From positions 131,624 to 195,623 of the forward strand of contig CALKIV010000028.1 of assembly GCA_937995835.1 (NCBI GenBank): 64,000 bases of DNA, written 5' to 3'. The stretch comes from an uncultured Dysgonomonas sp. (GTDB taxonomy: Bacteria > Bacteroidota > Bacteroidia > Bacteroidales > Dysgonomonadaceae). This document shows positions 9,681 to 18,305 of this stretch, in pieces. Position 1 is the first letter of the stretch; every line of letters starts with the position of its first letter. Made by a program: the position numbers and the translations under genes. The notes beneath the pieces were generated by a model. The model did not search any database, was not told where the DNA came from, and worked only from the letters and a program-made list of their open reading frames with translations.

Positions 9681-11003
9681 ATGGACGAAAAGAAACACGA
9701 TAACTTAACCAAATTTATCGAAATAGACAAAGGCTACACCATAGGTGAAGCCATCACAGAAGCCAAAAGATGCATCAACTGCAAAAAGCCTTCATGCATT
9801 GAGGGCTGTCCTATTGTACACGACATTCCGGGGTTCATTCATCAAATTTCCATGGGTAACTTTGGAGAAGCAATGAAGATCATCAATCAAAAGAGTAATC
9901 TTCCAGCCATTTGCGGACGTGTGTGCCCACACGAGAAGCAATGCGAAGGACATTGCATCCTGAACAAAAGAGGCAATCCGGTACGAGTAGGAAAACTTGA
10001 GCGTTTTGTAGCCGACTTCGATAGTGGTATGATCTTGATCAAAGAAAAATTGCCACAAAAAACAAGAGGCAAAATAGCCATCATTGGTGCTGGTCCTGCA
10101 GGTTTAACTGTTGCCGGCGACCTTGCAAGAGAAGGATTCAACGTAGTGGTCTATGAAGGACAAGGCGAGGCCGGAGGAGTCTTACTATATGGCATCCCCG
10201 AATATAGATTACCTCACGAAATCGTGAGACGAGAGATAAAAAAAATAGAAGCCTTGGGCGTCAACTTTATGTATAATACATTGGTGGGGAAAGACATCAC
10301 TGTAGACGACATGTTTGCACAAGATTTCGATGCCATATTTATAGGCTCAGGAACAGCAATTCCAAAAACATTGGACATTCCGGGAGTAGAGCTTCATAAG
10401 GTTATTCAGTCTTCCTACTTTCTACGTATGGTATATCTATACCAGAGTGAGAACATTGGCAGAGACAGAGTTCCAATGATAGAAGGGGAAGATGTGGCAG
10501 TTTTAGGAGCAGGAAATGTGGCGATGGATACAGCCAGAACAGCAATTCGCTTGGGAGCAAAATCAGTTACCATCATCTACTATCGTGGCATAGAAAACAT
10601 GTCAGCCCTAAAAACAGAATATCATGAGGCAGTGGAAGAAGGAGTCCAATTCCGTTGGCATACCGACACCAAAGAATTCATTGGGACAGACGGTAAGCTA
10701 GAAGCAATAAAAATAGCTGATGCAGATGGTGAACACGTATTGAAGATGGACAGAGTGTTGCTTGCCATTGGAGCCAAACCTGCCAATAAGATCGTTTCTA
10801 CGACCCTAGGCATTGAGGTAAATGAGCAAGGATATGTAAAAACCATCGAACGCCCGTATGGAATGACGTCCAGAAAGGGAGTTTTTGCCGGTGGAGATGT
10901 GGTTCATACCCCACAGACTGTAGTTTTAGCAATGCGCGAAGCCAAAGAAGTGGCTAAAGGAATAGCAACATATGTAGATGCTGTCAAATTATTAGGAGTT
11001 TAG
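9681..11003 (+). CDS. gltD: GltD-like NADPH-dependent iron-sulfur flavoprotein (glutamate synthase small-subunit family)
   Basis: 440 residues. The N-terminal domain has two four-cysteine groups (Cys31/34/39/43 and Cys78/82/88/92) of the type that binds 4Fe-4S clusters in GltD and dihydropyrimidine dehydrogenase. A Rossmann FAD motif GAGPAGL lies near residue 136 and an NAD(P)-binding motif GAGNVAMD near 276. GltD passes electrons from NADPH to the glutamate-forming large subunit. No gltB lies beside it, and it has its own promoter and terminator, so it may act as a stand-alone GltA/GltD-type enzyme, partner a remote GltB, or be an NfnB-like ferredoxin-NADP reductase. The family is certain; the exact reaction is not. 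Confidence 0.82.
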   Translation: MDEKKHDNLTKFIEIDKGYTIGEAITEAKRCINCKKPSCIEGCPIVHDIPGFIHQISMGNFGEAMKIINQKSNLPAICGRVCPHEKQCEGHCILNKRGNPVRVGKLERFVADFDSGMILIKEKLPQKTRGKIAIIGAGPAGLTVAGDLAREGFNVVVYEGQGEAGGVLLYGIPEYRLPHEIVRREIKKIEALGVNFMYNTLVGKDITVDDMFAQDFDAIFIGSGTAIPKTLDIPGVELHKVIQSSYFLRMVYLYQSENIGRDRVPMIEGEDVAVLGAGNVAMDTARTAIRLGAKSVTIIYYRGIENMSALKTEYHEAVEEGVQFRWHTDTKEFIGTDGKLEAIKIADADGEHVLKMDRVLLAIGAKPANKIVSTTLGIEVNEQGYVKTIERPYGMTSRKGVFAGGDVVHTPQTVVLAMREAKEVAKGIATYVDAVKLLGV

Positions 11004-11047
11004 GCATACAAAAATTTGCCAATCAAATATTAGAAAATTCAGAGTCA

Positions 11048-11087
11048 GAATAAAAGCAGTCGTAAACCGACTGCTTTTATTCTTTTA
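11048..11087 (+). terminator. Terminator after the gltD-like gene
   Basis: GAATAAAAGCAGTCG (11048-11062) pairs perfectly with CGACTGCTTTTATTC (11068-11082) around a five-base loop and is followed by T residues. Confidence 0.9.
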
Positions 11088-11111
11088 ATACCAATCCTTC
11101 CAATTTTTTTT

Positions 11112-11119
11112 TACATTTG
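11112..11119 (+). promoter_or_regulatory. -7 element for the DUF6051-like hydrolase gene
   Basis: TACATTTG matches TAnnTTTG, 71 bases ahead of the start. No clear TTTG is found at the expected distance upstream. Confidence 0.5.
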
Positions 11120-11190
11120 TATAATAGAACCCTGTTTTCGCACGTTCATTAGATAGAACTTCTAATATTTTCCTTTCAAATATCTATATT

Positions 11191-12399
11191 ATGTACATTG
11201 ATACCTTCAATCATTTAAAAGACATAGAAAATTATACTGATAAAGAGATACACATCGATGAATCCATTGTGATGCACAATTTCGACTTCCAGTCTAAGGC
11301 GCAGTCGATTCTTCCCGGAGGAAAAAACAACCATGATGATTATGAATTTATTCCTGCCGAAGCCGATTACGAGCCCGATGTGATCAGAGAAATGCTGAAT
11401 AAGAATGATGCCGAAATTATGGAAAACATCAATTTCAAATATCATACATTATCCTTCAAGTCTGATAAAAAGGCAAAAGGAATCATATTGATGTTTCATG
11501 GATTCAATGAGAAGGTTTGGGCAAAATATCTCCCTTGGGCAAAATATTTATTAGAGAAGACAGGCAAAACAATTGTGATGTTTCCCATTGCTTTTCATAT
11601 GAACAGAGCCCCTTTGGCTTGGAGTAACACACGTGAAATGTATAAGATCAGCCAAGAAAGAAAGGAAAGACACCCTAATGTTATATGTTCCAGTCTCTCT
11701 AATGTTGCTATCAGTACCCGTCTTCATAATAAACCTCAACGTTTCATCTGGTCTGGCTTACAAACCTACTATGATGTTGTAGAACTCTTTGAAGAGATCA
11801 AAAAAGGAGAACATCCGATTATTGCCCCTGATGCCACAATCGATGTATTTGCCTATTCCATCGGGTGTTTGTTGGCAGAGATTTTGATGATGACCAACAA
11901 AGATGGCTATCTTGATAATTCCAGATTTGTAGCTTTCTGCGGAGGAGCAGTATTCAATCGTCTTTCACCGGTTTCCAAATTCATTCTAGACAGCGAAGCC
12001 AATGTCAGTCTTTACTCTTACTTGGTGGAACATCTAGAGAGCCACCTGAAACGCGATAAAGTAATGGCTCATCATCTAGGAGACAATTATCCAGAAGGAA
12101 TAAACTTCAGAAGTATGCTCGACTACAAAGTCTTGACAAAACATCGTGAAGACAAATTCAGACAAATGGCTGATCGTATATATGCAGTGCTTTTGGAGCA
12201 AGACACTGTGATCCCCCCCTATGAGGTGATCAACACACTACAAGGTTCGAGACGAGATATCCCGATGAAAGTGGACATTCTTGATTTTCCATATAAATAT
12301 AAACACGAAGACCCGTTTCCAGCCCTCACAGGCATAGCAGAAGAAGTAGACAAAGCCTTTCTTGAAACATTTGCACCTATAGCAGAGTTTTTGAAATAG
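11191..12399 (+). CDS. Alpha/beta-hydrolase-fold protein, DUF6051-like
   Basis: 402 residues, no signal peptide. Residues about 97-110 (KGIILMFHGFNEK) look like the strand and HG oxyanion loop of alpha/beta hydrolases. A nucleophile elbow FAYSIG places Ser223. Asp338 (EQDT) and His372 (KHEDPFP) follow in the right order to complete a triad. The first 90 residues are acidic and match nothing recognised. The overall pattern resembles an uncharacterised Bacteroidota family that I recall as DUF6051. It is probably a cytoplasmic esterase, lipase or peptidase-like enzyme, substrate unknown. It is transcribed alone. Confidence 0.65.
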   Translation: MYIDTFNHLKDIENYTDKEIHIDESIVMHNFDFQSKAQSILPGGKNNHDDYEFIPAEADYEPDVIREMLNKNDAEIMENINFKYHTLSFKSDKKAKGIILMFHGFNEKVWAKYLPWAKYLLEKTGKTIVMFPIAFHMNRAPLAWSNTREMYKISQERKERHPNVICSSLSNVAISTRLHNKPQRFIWSGLQTYYDVVELFEEIKKGEHPIIAPDATIDVFAYSIGCLLAEILMMTNKDGYLDNSRFVAFCGGAVFNRLSPVSKFILDSEANVSLYSYLVEHLESHLKRDKVMAHHLGDNYPEGINFRSMLDYKVLTKHREDKFRQMADRIYAVLLEQDTVIPPYEVINTLQGSRRDIPMKVDILDFPYKYKHEDPFPALTGIAEEVDKAFLETFAPIAEFLK

Positions 12400-12421
12400 A
12401 GCCAACATAGAATATCCTACT

Positions 12422-12452
12422 TTTGAAACGGCAATCTCTTTTCGTATCTTTG
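12422..12452 (+). promoter_or_regulatory. Consensus promoter for the EamA transporter gene
   Basis: TTTG (12422-12425), a 19-base spacer and TATCTTTG (12445-12452) give a full consensus match, 29 bases before the start codon. Confidence 0.85.
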
Positions 12453-12481
12453 TGCCTTATTTTGAATAAGTACCAAAGATT

Positions 12482-13381
12482 ATGTGGATTAGTTTAGCAT
12501 TCCTCTCAGCTTTCTTTATCGGATGTTACGACATCGCCAAGAAACAATCAGTCAACAACAATGCAGTGATACCTGTGTTGTTTCTCAACACCTTTTTTTG
12601 CTCCTGCCTACTAGTTCCACTGGTTTTGATTTCTAAACTGTCACCAAGTACACTAGAAGGCAGTATCTTTTTCTTGCCCTCTATCTCATGGGAATTTCAT
12701 GGACTAATTCTAATCAAGTCTACCATTGTTCTCATCTCATGGATTTTCGGCTACTTTGCTGTCAAACATTTACCTCTGACCATCACAGGACCTATCAACT
12801 CCACACGCCCCATTATGGCACTCGTAGGAGCAATTCTCATTTTTGGCGAGGTGCTGAACTTATACCAATGGATAGGGGTTCTACTCACCATCATTTCGTT
12901 CTATCTCTTATCTCGTTCGAGCAAAAAAGAGGGTATAAACTTTAAGAATAATAAGTGGATCACATTTATGATCATCTCCACCATTGCAGGAGCAGCCAGT
13001 GGACTCTATGATAAATATCTGATGCAACGTATTACAGCCACTTCTGTGCAGTTTTGGTTCAACACCTACCAATGGATGATGATGGTAGTGGTGCTGATGT
13101 TGGTATGGTATCCAAGGAGAAATAAAGGAGCAAAGTTTGAGTGGCGCTGGTCTATTCTCATTTTCTCCGTACTACTCACAGCAGCCGACTTTGTCTACTT
13201 CTATGCGCTGACTTTTCCGGGAGCTATGATTTCTATTGTGTCGATGGCTAGGCGAAGCAGTGTTATTGTTTCTTTTGCCGGAGGAGCTCTCCTTTTTAAA
13301 GAAAAGAATTTAAAAGGAAAAGCATTTGATCTCCTACTCATACTTATCGCGATGTTTTTCTTATATTTGGGAACAAATTAA
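12482..13381 (+). CDS. EamA-family (DMT superfamily) membrane transporter
   Basis: 299 residues with about ten hydrophobic helices arranged as two EamA repeats (about residues 1-140 and 155-299). The first repeat ends in STRPIMALVGAILIFGEVLN and the second in RRSSVIVSFAGGALLFKEKN, the paired late-helix signature of the drug/metabolite transporter superfamily. These proteins export amino acids, nucleosides or other small metabolites across the inner membrane; the substrate is not predictable. The next gene starts 16 bases downstream on the same strand, so the two are likely cotranscribed. Confidence 0.85.
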   Translation: MWISLAFLSAFFIGCYDIAKKQSVNNNAVIPVLFLNTFFCSCLLVPLVLISKLSPSTLEGSIFFLPSISWEFHGLILIKSTIVLISWIFGYFAVKHLPLTITGPINSTRPIMALVGAILIFGEVLNLYQWIGVLLTIISFYLLSRSSKKEGINFKNNKWITFMIISTIAGAASGLYDKYLMQRITATSVQFWFNTYQWMMMVVVLMLVWYPRRNKGAKFEWRWSILIFSVLLTAADFVYFYALTFPGAMISIVSMARRSSVIVSFAGGALLFKEKNLKGKAFDLLLILIAMFFLYLGTN

Positions 13382-13397
13382 GCATAAAACCTATTTT

Positions 13398-14030
13398 ATG
13401 AACAAAACGATTTTAGCGCTCATCCTTTGCCTAACCATCTCTTTGAGTAGCAAAGGACAAGATATTAAAACAGTATTTACTGCCATGCCAAGCAAAATAG
13501 TATATGGCATAACTCCAAAAATGAAAGAATTTTTGTTGGATGAACCAAGCGACACAACCAGATTTGTCTCTACGGCTATTCATCCAAATATCAAGCGAAT
13601 AGCAATTGACTCTGATTATATTGCACTGCAAACCTCAGAAATGGGCAGCACACAAATCAAACTGCTTCCCCTAATCAATGGATCGAAGATTGTATGCTTG
13701 GTACAAAGTGTTTCGGGAACGATTTCTGACAGTAGAATATCTTTCTATACCGAAACATGGGAAGCAATACCTCAAGCTAATCTTTTTCCTGAAAAGAACA
13801 TCGAATGGTTTATCAAAGAGGATGCTGATAAAACAAGTGAAGAATATACACAGGCAATAAATTCGTTAACAATGCTTCCGATGCAGTTCATTCTTTCTGC
13901 TGATGAAAACAAAGTCGATATAAAGTTTAATGCTAAAAGCTTTTTACCGAAAGAATTTTATAAGATATTAGAACCTTACTTAACCCAAGAAGCTAAAACA
14001 TTGATTTGGGACAAAACAAGGTTTAAATAA
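13398..14030 (+). CDS. Secreted DUF3256-family protein
   Basis: 210 residues from the ATG at 13398, which begins a standard signal peptide (MNKTILALILCLTISLSSKG); an upstream in-frame ATG inside the preceding gene would bury it. The mature protein (DIKTVFTAMPSKIVYGITPKMK onward) matches the small Bacteroidales family DUF3256, predicted to be periplasmic. No catalytic motif is visible. It follows the EamA transporter after 16 bases and ends before a strong terminator. Function unknown. Confidence 0.75.
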   Translation: MNKTILALILCLTISLSSKGQDIKTVFTAMPSKIVYGITPKMKEFLLDEPSDTTRFVSTAIHPNIKRIAIDSDYIALQTSEMGSTQIKLLPLINGSKIVCLVQSVSGTISDSRISFYTETWEAIPQANLFPEKNIEWFIKEDADKTSEEYTQAINSLTMLPMQFILSADENKVDIKFNAKSFLPKEFYKILEPYLTQEAKTLIWDKTRFK

Positions 14031-14048
14031 CGCACAAAACAGAATAGA

Positions 14049-14088
14049 AAGACCGATAAGTTAATGGAAACTTATCGGTCTTTTTTAT
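14049..14088 (+). terminator. Terminator between the DUF3256 gene and mltG
   Basis: AAGACCGATAAGTT (14049-14062) pairs perfectly with AACTTATCGGTCTT (14069-14082), followed by T residues on the plus strand. It lies between convergent genes; the minus-strand side is less T-rich. Confidence 0.9.
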
Positions 14089-14105
14089 TTTTCAAGTTTA
14101 GCATT

Positions 14106-15152
14106 TCAACGATAGATCTTCCGTTGGTTCAATGTTTGCCTATATCGATTGGCATTTCTATTATGTTCTGCAAGTGAGTTTGCAAAATTATGCTCACCCA
14201 AAAGATCCTCTTTAGCACACATGTAATAATAATTGTGTTTTGCTGGATCTAGTACTGCATTGATCCCCTTAATAGATGGAATACGGATCGGACTAGGAGG
14301 CAGCCCTTTATACTTATAAGTATTGTAAGGAGAATCGACAGTCTTATGTATATCCAAAACACGCTGTAGGGAGAAATCACCCACTGCATATTTTAACGTT
14401 GGATCAGCTTGAAGCAACTGTCCAATCTTCAGACGATTGAGGTACAAGCCTGCCACAATCGGGTATTCCTTTGTCAGTGTACATTCTTCCTCCACAATGG
14501 CTGCCAAAGAAGCTACCTCAACAGGAGTCAGATTGAGTTGTTTGGCTTTCTCCAATCGCTCAGCAGTCCAGAAACTGTCATATTCTTTCTTCATACGTGC
14601 AAGAAACGAATCTACAGTCACATCCCAATAGAATTCATAAGTATTAGGGATAAACATGGCTATAATGGTTTCCGTATTAAATCCATAACTTGCACATCGA
14701 GCCGAATCATTTAAGGCTGCCATAAATTCAGCATCTGTAAACATCAATTGCTCGGATATTCTTTCCACAAGATCAGCCTTTAGCCTGATATTATTAAATG
14801 TCACTTTGGTAGGAGTTTGCAGTCCTCTGTTTAGCTTATTGACCACTGTCCAAACATTGTCTGTCGGCTCTATAGCATATCTTCCTGTTTTTATATTTCC
14901 CGGATAGCCTCTGTAAGAAGCAAGCATCTTGAAATTAGAAATATCTTGCACCTTGGCAGAGTCCTTTATTTGGCGTATCACTTTGCCGTAATCTCTCGAT
15001 TGATCCACGTAAATGTAGGTTACCTTCTTCGCGTCGAAACCTGTATTGGCAACAGAATAGATGTAGCCTGCCACGCCCACCCCAGCAAGAAGGAGAAGTG
15101 CAAAAAGCAGGAGAAGTATTTTCTTCATATTCTTTTTCATTGAGTATGTCAT
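14106..15152 (-). CDS. mltG: Endolytic murein transglycosylase MltG (YceG family)
   Basis: 348 residues. A single N-terminal membrane helix (about residues 12-33) anchors a periplasmic domain. A LysM-like region is followed by the YceG fold with NTYEFYWD, SLAAIVEEE, LLQADPTLKYAVG and YKGLPPSPI, all hallmarks of MltG. Glu221 aligns with the catalytic glutamate. MltG cleaves newly made glycan strands and sets their length. The ATG at 15140 (MKKNMKK) is an equally good start. It follows queA by 16 bases, so the two form an operon. Confidence 0.93.
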   Translation of the reverse strand: MTYSMKKNMKKILLLLFALLLLAGVGVAGYIYSVANTGFDAKKVTYIYVDQSRDYGKVIRQIKDSAKVQDISNFKMLASYRGYPGNIKTGRYAIEPTDNVWTVVNKLNRGLQTPTKVTFNNIRLKADLVERISEQLMFTDAEFMAALNDSARCASYGFNTETIIAMFIPNTYEFYWDVTVDSFLARMKKEYDSFWTAERLEKAKQLNLTPVEVASLAAIVEEECTLTKEYPIVAGLYLNRLKIGQLLQADPTLKYAVGDFSLQRVLDIHKTVDSPYNTYKYKGLPPSPIRIPSIKGINAVLDPAKHNYYYMCAKEDLLGEHNFANSLAEHNRNANRYRQTLNQRKIYR

Positions 15153-15168
15153 GTAAAGTTATTTGTAT

Positions 15169-16398
15169 TTATTTTCTGAACAGCAAAGAACTATCTCCAT
15201 AACTCAAAAAGCGATAGTCATTTTTCAAAGCATGATTATAGATCGATTTCCAATTTTCCTCTCCCACAAAGCAAGAAACAAGCAACAGCAAAGTGCTCTT
15301 CGGTTGGTGAAAATTGGTCACCAAAGCATCCACTATTTTAAACTGATAACCCGGTGCTATCATAATTGCCGTGTGTGCAAGCAATGTCTCTTGCCCCATT
15401 TCATCCAGAAATTTGATTATATTCTGAAGAGCTTCGTCAACAGACAAATTATTATTTTCATCTGCATAAGGCATCCATTGCGAAACGAAAAGGTCGGAAG
15501 AATAATTTGCCTTATCCTTCAAGATTACTCCTAAGTAATACAAGCTTTCCAAGGTGCGCACAGAAGTTGTACCCACGGCTACCACCTGTCCTTTGTTACC
15601 TATCAAGGCTTCTAAAAAATCTTTCCGAACGGAAATCAGCTCAGCATGCATCTCATGTTGTCCAATCTCGGCAGACTGCACAGGTTTAAATGTCCCTGCA
15701 CCCACATGTAAGGTCAGCTCTTGCTTTGTTATCCCCTTATTTTCCAACGCTTCGAACACTCGACCAGTAAAGTGCAAACCGGCTGTTGGAGCAGCCACAG
15801 AACCGATTATTTTAGAGTAAACCGTTTGATAGGTTTCCAGATCTGATTCTTCTGTTTTTCTATTTAAGTAAGGAGGAATAGGCAGTTCGCCCACAGCATC
15901 CAAGATATCAGCAAAAGTAATCTGAGGATTATCCCAACTAAACTTAATTTCATTGGCATCCTTAACACGTCCAAGCCTTTCGGCCGACACCTTTAGTTCT
16001 TTCCCTCCAATTGTTACAGCCAGAGTTAATGCTCCTTCTTTCCACTTTTTGGAGTTCCCTACCAAACACAGCCAAGTACATTCATTTACTTGTTGAAAAC
16101 TAGACAAGTAATCACTTGGAGAATATGGCTCTAAACAAAAAATCTCAATTTGAGCTCCGGTCTCTTTGCTAAACAACAAGCGAGCTTGAATCACTTTTGT
16201 GTTGTTAAACACCATCAAGCTATCTGCAGAAAGATAAGTTGGTAAGTCTTTAAAAATAGCATCTGATATTTCTTTTCTTCGATAAATCAGCAATTTTGAA
16301 GAGTCACGCTCCGTCAATGGGTATTTAGCTATTCGATGATCGGGTAAGTCATAATCATAACTTTCGATTGCTATCTTTTGTGTCTTTGAAATCTCCAC
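15169..16398 (-). CDS. queA: S-adenosylmethionine:tRNA ribosyltransferase-isomerase QueA
   Basis: 409 residues, cytoplasmic. It converts preQ1 in tRNA anticodon position 34 to epoxyqueuosine using the ribosyl group of S-adenosylmethionine. Family motifs include DLPDHRIAKYPL near the N-terminus, FNNTKVIQARL, GSVAAPTAGLHFT in the middle, HVGAGTFKPV and NFHQPKSTLLLLVS near the C-terminus. It is somewhat longer than the E. coli protein but has no foreign domain. mltG follows on the same strand after 16 bases. No tgt or queG lies nearby. Confidence 0.95.
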   Translation of the reverse strand: MEISKTQKIAIESYDYDLPDHRIAKYPLTERDSSKLLIYRRKEISDAIFKDLPTYLSADSLMVFNNTKVIQARLLFSKETGAQIEIFCLEPYSPSDYLSSFQQVNECTWLCLVGNSKKWKEGALTLAVTIGGKELKVSAERLGRVKDANEIKFSWDNPQITFADILDAVGELPIPPYLNRKTEESDLETYQTVYSKIIGSVAAPTAGLHFTGRVFEALENKGITKQELTLHVGAGTFKPVQSAEIGQHEMHAELISVRKDFLEALIGNKGQVVAVGTTSVRTLESLYYLGVILKDKANYSSDLFVSQWMPYADENNNLSVDEALQNIIKFLDEMGQETLLAHTAIMIAPGYQFKIVDALVTNFHQPKSTLLLLVSCFVGEENWKSIYNHALKNDYRFLSYGDSSLLFRK

Positions 16399-16417
16399 TA
16401 TTCTTTTTATTTTAGAA

Positions 16418-16425
16418 CAAAAATA
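16418..16425 (-). promoter_or_regulatory. -7 element for queA-mltG
   Basis: On the minus strand this reads TATTTTTG, matching TAnnTTTG, 19 bases before the queA start codon. No clear -33 element. Confidence 0.5.
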
Positions 16426-16529
16426 GTGAACTTTGCTTTGATTAAAAGTTTTTTGAGCTATTTATGTGACAATACTCAACCTAAACCAACTTTAGACACT
16501 TATAAAAACAACAAAAAACAATATTATAT

Positions 16530-17558
16530 ATGAAAATAGGAGATGAAGTTAGATTCCTAAACACCATGGGTGGAGGAATCGTTAAAGGATTTCAGGGCAA
16601 AGATATCATTCTTGTGGAAGATGAAACCGGATTTGAGATTCCTGTATTGGTACGAGAATGCGTTCTGATCTCGGCTGATGGCAAAACTCAAGTAAAACAG
16701 GCCCATAAATCAGCTGCAAGTGCCCCTCAAGCTCAAGTAGAAGAAGGATATGAAATTATTGAAACTAAGGAAGGCGAAGCAATCTCCGTCTATCTGGCAT
16801 ATCTGGCTAATGACATAAAGAGTCTGAGTAGCTCCGACTTTGAATGCTATTTGGTTAATGACAGCAATTATTTTTTGTCATATAACTATATGAACGTGGC
16901 AAACAACGGCTGGATCAGCAGGGAGCATGGAGAGATAGAGCCTAACACGAAGATATTCGTCGATGAATTCGCACACGAAGATCTTAATAATCTTGAAAAT
17001 GTATGCTTGCAATTTATCGCTTACAAAGAGGATAAACCTTTTACCTTGAAGAAACCCGTTTCGCAAGAAATAAAAATAGATACAACAAAGTTCTATAAGC
17101 TTCATAGCTTCAAGGAGAATGTTTTCTTCGATGAAAAGGCGATCATATACACAGTGATAGAAAAAGACAAGGAAAAACAGAGTACCATCGTTTCGCCTCA
17201 GAAACTGCAAGAAGCCATGATGAGCAAAGAGCCTGAAAGACCTAAAAGACAGCGCATAGAAAAGAAAGAAAAAAACAAAATAATAGAAGTAGATCTCCAT
17301 GCTCATGAAGTACTAGAAACTACTGCCGGACTCGACAATGCTGACATTCTTGAATATCAACTTAAAATATTCAGAGAGATAATGGATCAGAACAAGAAGA
17401 AAAAAGGTCAACGCATTGTTTTCATCCATGGCAAAGGCGAAGGTGTTCTAAAAAATGCACTTGCCGATGAATTAAGAAAAAACTATAAAACGGCAACTTA
17501 TCAGGATGCATCGTTCCAAGAATATGGCTTTGGGGCTACAATGGTAGTTATACGATGA
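16530..17558 (+). CDS. DUF2027 protein with C-terminal Smr domain
   Basis: 342 residues. The N-terminal 45 residues (MKIGDEVRFLNTMGGGIV...) form a KOW/Tudor-like beta barrel, then a beta-rich DUF2027 region and a lysine-rich linker (about residues 235-250). The C-terminal Smr domain shows VDLHAHE and HGKGEGVLK. Smr domains bind or cut nucleic acid; stand-alone versions in other bacteria act on stalled ribosomes or mRNA, while those in MutS2 act on DNA. This architecture is typical of Bacteroidota. No signal peptide. A lipoprotein gene follows 88 bases downstream. Confidence 0.88.
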   Translation: MKIGDEVRFLNTMGGGIVKGFQGKDIILVEDETGFEIPVLVRECVLISADGKTQVKQAHKSAASAPQAQVEEGYEIIETKEGEAISVYLAYLANDIKSLSSSDFECYLVNDSNYFLSYNYMNVANNGWISREHGEIEPNTKIFVDEFAHEDLNNLENVCLQFIAYKEDKPFTLKKPVSQEIKIDTTKFYKLHSFKENVFFDEKAIIYTVIEKDKEKQSTIVSPQKLQEAMMSKEPERPKRQRIEKKEKNKIIEVDLHAHEVLETTAGLDNADILEYQLKIFREIMDQNKKKKGQRIVFIHGKGEGVLKNALADELRKNYKTATYQDASFQEYGFGATMVVIR

Positions 17559-17646
17559 ATGATCAATCTATTGAACAAAAAGAGGTTTACCCCGTTTAAC
17601 TATAACAATTAGAAATACAAACACTTTAATAATTAAAAAAACAAAC

Positions 17647-18234
17647 ATGAAGAAAAGGATTTTAGCCTTATTGGCTATTGTTGTCACCCTTGCCAGCTGT
17701 GATGCTACAAAGCAACAAATGTCAGGGATGTACAATCTGGTAAACTGTAAATATTCTTACCAATCTATTTCAGACTTGTCCATTTCAGGCATTAATGCAT
17801 CTAATGGACTTTCTTTAACTTCTATAGCCAAAGTAACTTCTTTGCTTTCGGGCAAACAAGAATCTATCCCCTTCAATTTCACATTGAATGTGGATGTGAA
17901 CAACCCAAATACGAGTGCAGCTTTGATGAGTGGCATGGACTACATTATCAGTATAGATGATATACAGTTCACAACAGGCAGTGTCAATCAGTCTCTGAAT
18001 ATTGGTGCAGGTCAAACGCAAGTATTACCTATCAGCATAGGACTTGACTTGGCTACATTAATGAAAGACAACTCGAAAAGTGCTGTCATGGAGATAGCTA
18101 AAAACTTTTTAGGCATAGGCTCACAACAATCGAAAGTCTCGGTTCAGTTGCGCCCGACGTTTAATATCGGACAGTCTAAAGTTCCTTCGCCAGTTTATAT
18201 CCCTCTAAGCTTTAGCTTTGGAGGAAAAAGATAA
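17647..18234 (+). CDS. Lipoprotein with LEA type 2-like domain
   Basis: 195 residues with a lipoprotein signal (VVTLASC, Cys18). The mature chain is beta-rich; the strands FNFTLNVDVNNPNTSAALMSG and YIISIDDIQFTTGSVNQSL resemble the LEA type 2/WHy domain, an Ig-like fold in desiccation and outer-envelope proteins. The similarity is by eye and moderate. The role is probably structural at the envelope. It is followed directly by a very strong terminator. Confidence 0.6.
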   Translation: MKKRILALLAIVVTLASCDATKQQMSGMYNLVNCKYSYQSISDLSISGINASNGLSLTSIAKVTSLLSGKQESIPFNFTLNVDVNNPNTSAALMSGMDYIISIDDIQFTTGSVNQSLNIGAGQTQVLPISIGLDLATLMKDNSKSAVMEIAKNFLGIGSQQSKVSVQLRPTFNIGQSKVPSPVYIPLSFSFGGKR

Positions 18235-18244
18235 ACATCACATA

Positions 18245-18294
18245 TACAATAAAAAAGGTTCTGCTCTCAAGAGGGCAGAACCTTTTTTATTGTA
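18245..18294 (+). terminator. Bidirectional terminator between convergent genes
   Basis: A perfect 20-base-pair stem (18245-18264 with 18275-18294) and a ten-base loop. The stem contains AAAAAA on one side and TTTTTT on the other, so it can stop transcripts arriving from both directions. Confidence 0.92.
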
Positions 18295-18305
18295 TTATCA
18301 GTCTT

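Noticed and set aside
16878..17306. Antisense open frame of 142 codons, Phe- and Tyr-rich, inside the DUF2027-Smr gene
   Set aside because: Its composition is the reverse complement of Lys/Glu-rich coding sequence; no independent support.
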